Assembly (NCBI GenBank): GCA_948566455.1 | Contig: CAOYQO010000038.1 | Coordinates: 1-18,310, forward strand | From: an uncultured Phocaeicola sp. | GTDB taxonomy: Bacteria > Bacteroidota > Bacteroidia > Bacteroidales > Bacteroidaceae | Length of the DNA stretch: 18,310 nt | Direction of reading: 5' to 3' | Part shown: one piece after another, positions 16,003 through 18,310 of the stretch | How the letters are laid out: each line of letters opens with the position of its first letter | Numbering within the stretch: position 1 is the first letter of the stretch | Notes under the pieces: generated by a model | What the model was told of the DNA's origin: nothing | What the model saw: only the letters and a program-made list of their open reading frames with translations | The model's database searches: none | Program-made: the position numbers and the translations under genes

Positions 16003-16122
16003 AGGTTTAGGTTGTTTTTTGTGATACAGGGTTCATAACAACCTGGGGCTTCATTTGTTTAGAAATGAAATTAAAGATTACTGATAGACTTTCGTTAGCT
16101 TTTTGATAATCAATAGATTGTA
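16003..16122 (-). promoter_or_regulatory. Leader and presumed promoter region of the efflux operon
   Basis: No clean TAnnTTTG box lies here. The best minus-strand candidate is AATCTTTA (16072-16079; two mismatches), with no TTTG at the -33 distance. A small leader hairpin, TTCATTT/AAATGAA, spans 16050-16069. A weak promoter beside a large binding-site array suggests activator-dependent transcription; this is inference. Confidence 0.35.
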
Positions 16123-16287
16123 TTTACCGGTCATTTACCGCAGAATGTAAAAGCATTTACTTCAGGATGTAACGACCTTTACCGCCTATTGTAACGGTTT
16201 TTACCTCGGTATGTAACGACCTTTACTTCGGCATGTAAATGGAGTTACTGCGCGGGGGTAACAAAGTTACCATTTGGGGTAAACAGA
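16123..16287 (-). promoter_or_regulatory. Array of seven tandem 22-bp dyad units upstream of the efflux operon
   Basis: Units start at 16134, 16156, 16178, 16200, 16222, 16244 and 16266, each exactly 22 bp. Each has the form TTTAC-N8-GTAA (the last two begin GTTAC; the sixth has N9). TTAC is invariant. An extra half-unit TTTACC begins at 16123, 11 bp before the first. Units 16156 and 16200 agree at 19 of 22 positions. The 22-bp pitch is two helical turns, so all sites face the same side of the DNA. The array begins about 120 bp upstream of the channel-gene ATG. Confidence 0.8.
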
Positions 16288-16319
16288 ATTTTCATGAGAG
16301 GAAACGACTGTGTACTTTA

Positions 16320-16359
16320 TTTCTCCTACCGGAAAAATACTTTTTCCCAATAGGAGAAA
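16320..16359. repeat. Two-part hairpin between the array and the zinc-ribbon terminator
   Basis: TTTCTCCTA (16320-16328) pairs with TAGGAGAAA (16351-16359), and inside it GGAAAAA (16331-16337) pairs with TTTTTCC (16341-16347), leaving a 3-nt loop. It lies beyond the zinc-ribbon terminator and upstream of the array. Function is unknown. Confidence 0.5.
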
Positions 16360-16408
16360 AATAATTTAGTAATAGCTGATAATAAAATGGCAGATAATTA
16401 TCATATAA

Positions 16409-16457
16409 AGAAATCGCCCCTGCAAGCAATTGGATGTTGCTTGCAGGGGCGTCTTTT
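16409..16457. terminator. Terminator of the Nif3/zinc-ribbon operon
   Basis: A perfect 15-bp GC-rich stem (16415-16429 with 16437-16451) has a 7-nt loop. T-rich sequence follows on both strands (TTTCTTT on minus, TCTTTT on plus). It lies 29 nt after the zinc-ribbon stop codon. Confidence 0.9.
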
Positions 16458-16479
16458 CCTATATATACGCTGCCGAATA

Positions 16480-17298
16480 TTATTCCGCAGTCTTCCTTCT
16501 TCTCGTTGGCTTTTCCTTTACCTCTTCCTTGTGTTCAAGGGTTACACCTGCCAATTCCGGGTCAATCATGATACGTCCGCAATATTCGCAAACGATGATT
16601 TTCTTACGAGAACGGATATCCAGTTGTCTCTGGGGCGGGATTTTGTTAAAGCAACCACCACAAGCATCACGCTGTACATATACGATACCCAATCCATTGC
16701 GAGAGTTCTTACGGATACGCTTGAAAGACTGAAGCAAGCGCGGTTCAATCTTGGTTTCAAGCTCTTTGGCTTTGTCTCTCAGCTTTTCTTCTTCCTGCTT
16801 GGTTTCAGAGATGATTTCGTCCAGTTCGTTCTTCTTGACGTCCAAGTCTTTCTGTCTTTCTTCCAAGGCTTCTGTGCTCTTTGCAGCTTCAGCAGATTTC
16901 TCTTGTTCCTGTGCAGCAAACTCTTTGATTCGTTTATCGCAAAGCTCCATTTCCAGAGTCTGGAATTCGATTTCTTTGCTCAAGAAGTCGTACTCACGGT
17001 TGTTGCGTACATTCTCCTGTTGTTCTTTGTATTTTGCGATAGAAGCTTTTGAAGTTTCAATCTCCACTTTCTTGGTAGCGATAGCGGATTTTAGTTCGGC
17101 TATTTCTGCCTTAATTCTGTCGATACGAGTGCTCAGACCGGCGATTTCATCTTCCAAGTCCTGTACTTCCAGCGGAAGTTCACCTCTTAAAGTCTTGATT
17201 TCATCAATCTTAGACAACATAGTCTGCAACTGGAACAGGGCTTTCAACTTCTGTTCCACGGTCAATTCCTGAGGATCTTTTTTTGCTTCTTTAGCCAT
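16480..17298 (-). CDS. Coiled-coil protein with C4-type zinc ribbon
   Basis: This 272-residue protein has a long N-terminal coiled coil (about 15-190, heavy in E, K and A heptads) and a C-terminal zinc ribbon with ligands C213, C216 (CGGC), C237 and C240 (CEYC). The family (zf-RING_7/DUF164-like) is widespread and often adjacent to nif3; its exact role is not established, and nucleic-acid binding is a common guess. The ATG at 17298 (MAKEAKKD) was chosen: it begins 5 nt after the Nif3 stop, whereas the longer frame would overlap the Nif3 C terminus. A basic tail (TRRRK) ends the protein. The pair is evidently one operon, closed by the terminator at 16415-16451. Confidence 0.9.
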   Translation of the reverse strand: MAKEAKKDPQELTVEQKLKALFQLQTMLSKIDEIKTLRGELPLEVQDLEDEIAGLSTRIDRIKAEIAELKSAIATKKVEIETSKASIAKYKEQQENVRNNREYDFLSKEIEFQTLEMELCDKRIKEFAAQEQEKSAEAAKSTEALEERQKDLDVKKNELDEIISETKQEEEKLRDKAKELETKIEPRLLQSFKRIRKNSRNGLGIVYVQRDACGGCFNKIPPQRQLDIRSRKKIIVCEYCGRIMIDPELAGVTLEHKEEVKEKPTRRRKTAE

Positions 17299-17303
17299 TT
17301 TAC

Positions 17304-18310
17304 TTATAAATATTTTATGGGGTTGGTATTCACTTTGCACTGTTGCAGCGCAAGGTTAGGAAACAACTCCCGGATTATTGTATAGAATATTTCTTTTGTA
17401 TATTGCTCGCTTTCGTAATGTCCTATCTCTGCCAGCAGAATGTCCGTATCGTGTCCGAAGTAATCGTGATACTTGATTTCCCCGGTGATGAACACGTCTG
17501 CACCGTTGCGTATGGCAAGCGGCATCAGGAATGCTCCGGCTCCTCCACACAGTGCCACGGTCTGTATTTCACGCCCGGTCAGTTTATTATGCTTCAGGCA
17601 GCCCACTTCAAAGATTTTCTTGACGCGTTTCAGGAACTCCAACTCCGTTTCCGGTGTATCCAATTCGCCGATAACTCCTGCCCCAGCCTGTGTCCAGCTA
17701 TTCTGCAAAGGATATAAGTCGAATGCAGGTTCCTCATACGGATGGGCACTCAGTAGAGCTTTGATAACTTCCGATTTCTTGTAGGCAGGCAATACGGTTT
17801 CTATCCGCACTTCCTTTTCCGTATGCAATTCTCCGATGCTTCCACAGAACGGGTGGCTACCCTCTTGGGCGCGGAAAGTTCCCTCTCCTTCTACATTGTA
17901 GCTGCATGCGTCGTAGTTTCCTATGCAACCGCATCCGGCTGCAAACAAGGCCTTGCGTACATCTTCCGCCTGTGCTGTGGGTACAAAAGTCACCAATTTT
18001 ACCAAGGCATTCTCTTTGGCTTCCAGCACGCGTACATTACTCAATCCTATTTTCTCGGCAATCTTGAAGTTCACCCCTCCCGGAGCATTATCCAGGTTAG
18101 TATGTGCTGAGTAGATCACGATATCATTCTTGATTGCTTTCATGATACAACGCTCTACATAGTCCCTGCCCGTGATGGATTTATACCCTTTGAATATCAG
18201 TGGATGATGGGATATGACAAGATTGTACCCTAACGCAATCGCCTCGTCCAGCACGGCTTCAGTAACGTCAAGACACAACAAAGCCCCTGTTGCTTCCGCT
18301 TCTGTCAATC
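17304..18310 (-). CDS. Nif3-like dinuclear metal-centre protein (5' end cut by window)
   Basis: This Nif3/YqfO-family protein (also called GTP cyclohydrolase I type 2-like) is of unsettled function. The frame runs off the right edge; 335 residues are visible and perhaps 30 N-terminal residues are missing. The metal-site motifs are complete: SHHPLIFKG (H34, H35 in visible numbering), SAHTNLDN (H69, D73) and GHYESEQ (H297, E299). Between the halves, at about 95-210, lies the PII-like insert typical of the longer bacterial members (LVTFVPTAQAEDVRKALFAAG and HPYEEPAFDLYPL). It is followed after 5 nt by the zinc-ribbon gene. An apparent TTG start at 18308 is not the true start, since homologous sequence should continue upstream. 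Confidence 0.93.
   Translation of the reverse strand, partial: LTEAEATGALLCLDVTEAVLDEAIALGYNLVISHHPLIFKGYKSITGRDYVERCIMKAIKNDIVIYSAHTNLDNAPGGVNFKIAEKIGLSNVRVLEAKENALVKLVTFVPTAQAEDVRKALFAAGCGCIGNYDACSYNVEGEGTFRAQEGSHPFCGSIGELHTEKEVRIETVLPAYKKSEVIKALLSAHPYEEPAFDLYPLQNSWTQAGAGVIGELDTPETELEFLKRVKKIFEVGCLKHNKLTGREIQTVALCGGAGAFLMPLAIRNGADVFITGEIKYHDYFGHDTDILLAEIGHYESEQYTKEIFYTIIRELFPNLALQQCKVNTNPIKYL

Noticed and set aside
16123..16287. Reading the 22-bp array as a CRISPR
   Set aside because: Units abut directly with no unique spacers, each is itself a dyad and diverged from the next, and no cas gene is present.
16751..17272. 173-codon ORF opposite the zinc-ribbon gene
   Set aside because: It is the complement of a coiled coil, giving a serine- and leucine-rich frame without motifs.

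Overview
The window looks like a chromosomal segment of a Bacteroidales bacterium, most likely Bacteroides. Several start regions carry the Bacteroides -7 box TAnnTTTG, sometimes with a -33 TTTG. Clear Shine-Dalgarno sequences are missing. The gene families also fit: a class 1B PyrD/PyrK pair, a short single-domain AMP nucleosidase, and a Nif3 gene followed by a coiled-coil zinc-ribbon gene. The genus is an inference from these traits.

Layout. Positions 1-91 hold the 3' part of a tRNA-Arg(ACG) and its terminator. Positions 92-325 are a hairpin-rich spacer. Next come dapA (-) and ligA (-), then trmD (+), which is divergent from ligA and shares a very short promoter region with it. trmD converges on pyrD through a bidirectional terminator, and pyrK-pyrD (-) overlap by 13 nt. 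A gene for a small XRE-type regulator (-) follows. Behind it lies about 1.2 kb of AT-rich DNA without a convincing gene, carrying repeated TTACAATTGT palindromes and several strong hairpins. Then comes the amn-holA pair (-), divergent from a lone HsdR_N-type PD-(D/E)XK nuclease-like gene (+). That gene converges on a tripartite RND efflux operon through a 24-bp perfect hairpin. The operon is transcribed right to left as outer-membrane factor, membrane-fusion lipoprotein, then inner-membrane pump. Upstream of it is a noncoding stretch with a striking array of seven 22-bp dyad units. The window ends with a zinc-ribbon coiled-coil gene and a Nif3-family gene (both -), the latter cut by the right edge.

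How the genes work together. Most are housekeeping: lysine/diaminopimelate synthesis (dapA), DNA replication and repair (ligA, holA), tRNA m1G37 modification (trmD), pyrimidine synthesis (pyrK-pyrD) and AMP turnover (amn). The accessory module is the efflux operon, and no local regulator for it is visible. The most interesting material is regulatory: the 22-bp dyad array before the efflux operon, and the palindrome cluster before the XRE gene, which looks autoregulatory. I saw no insertion sequence, CRISPR array, rRNA or prophage module.
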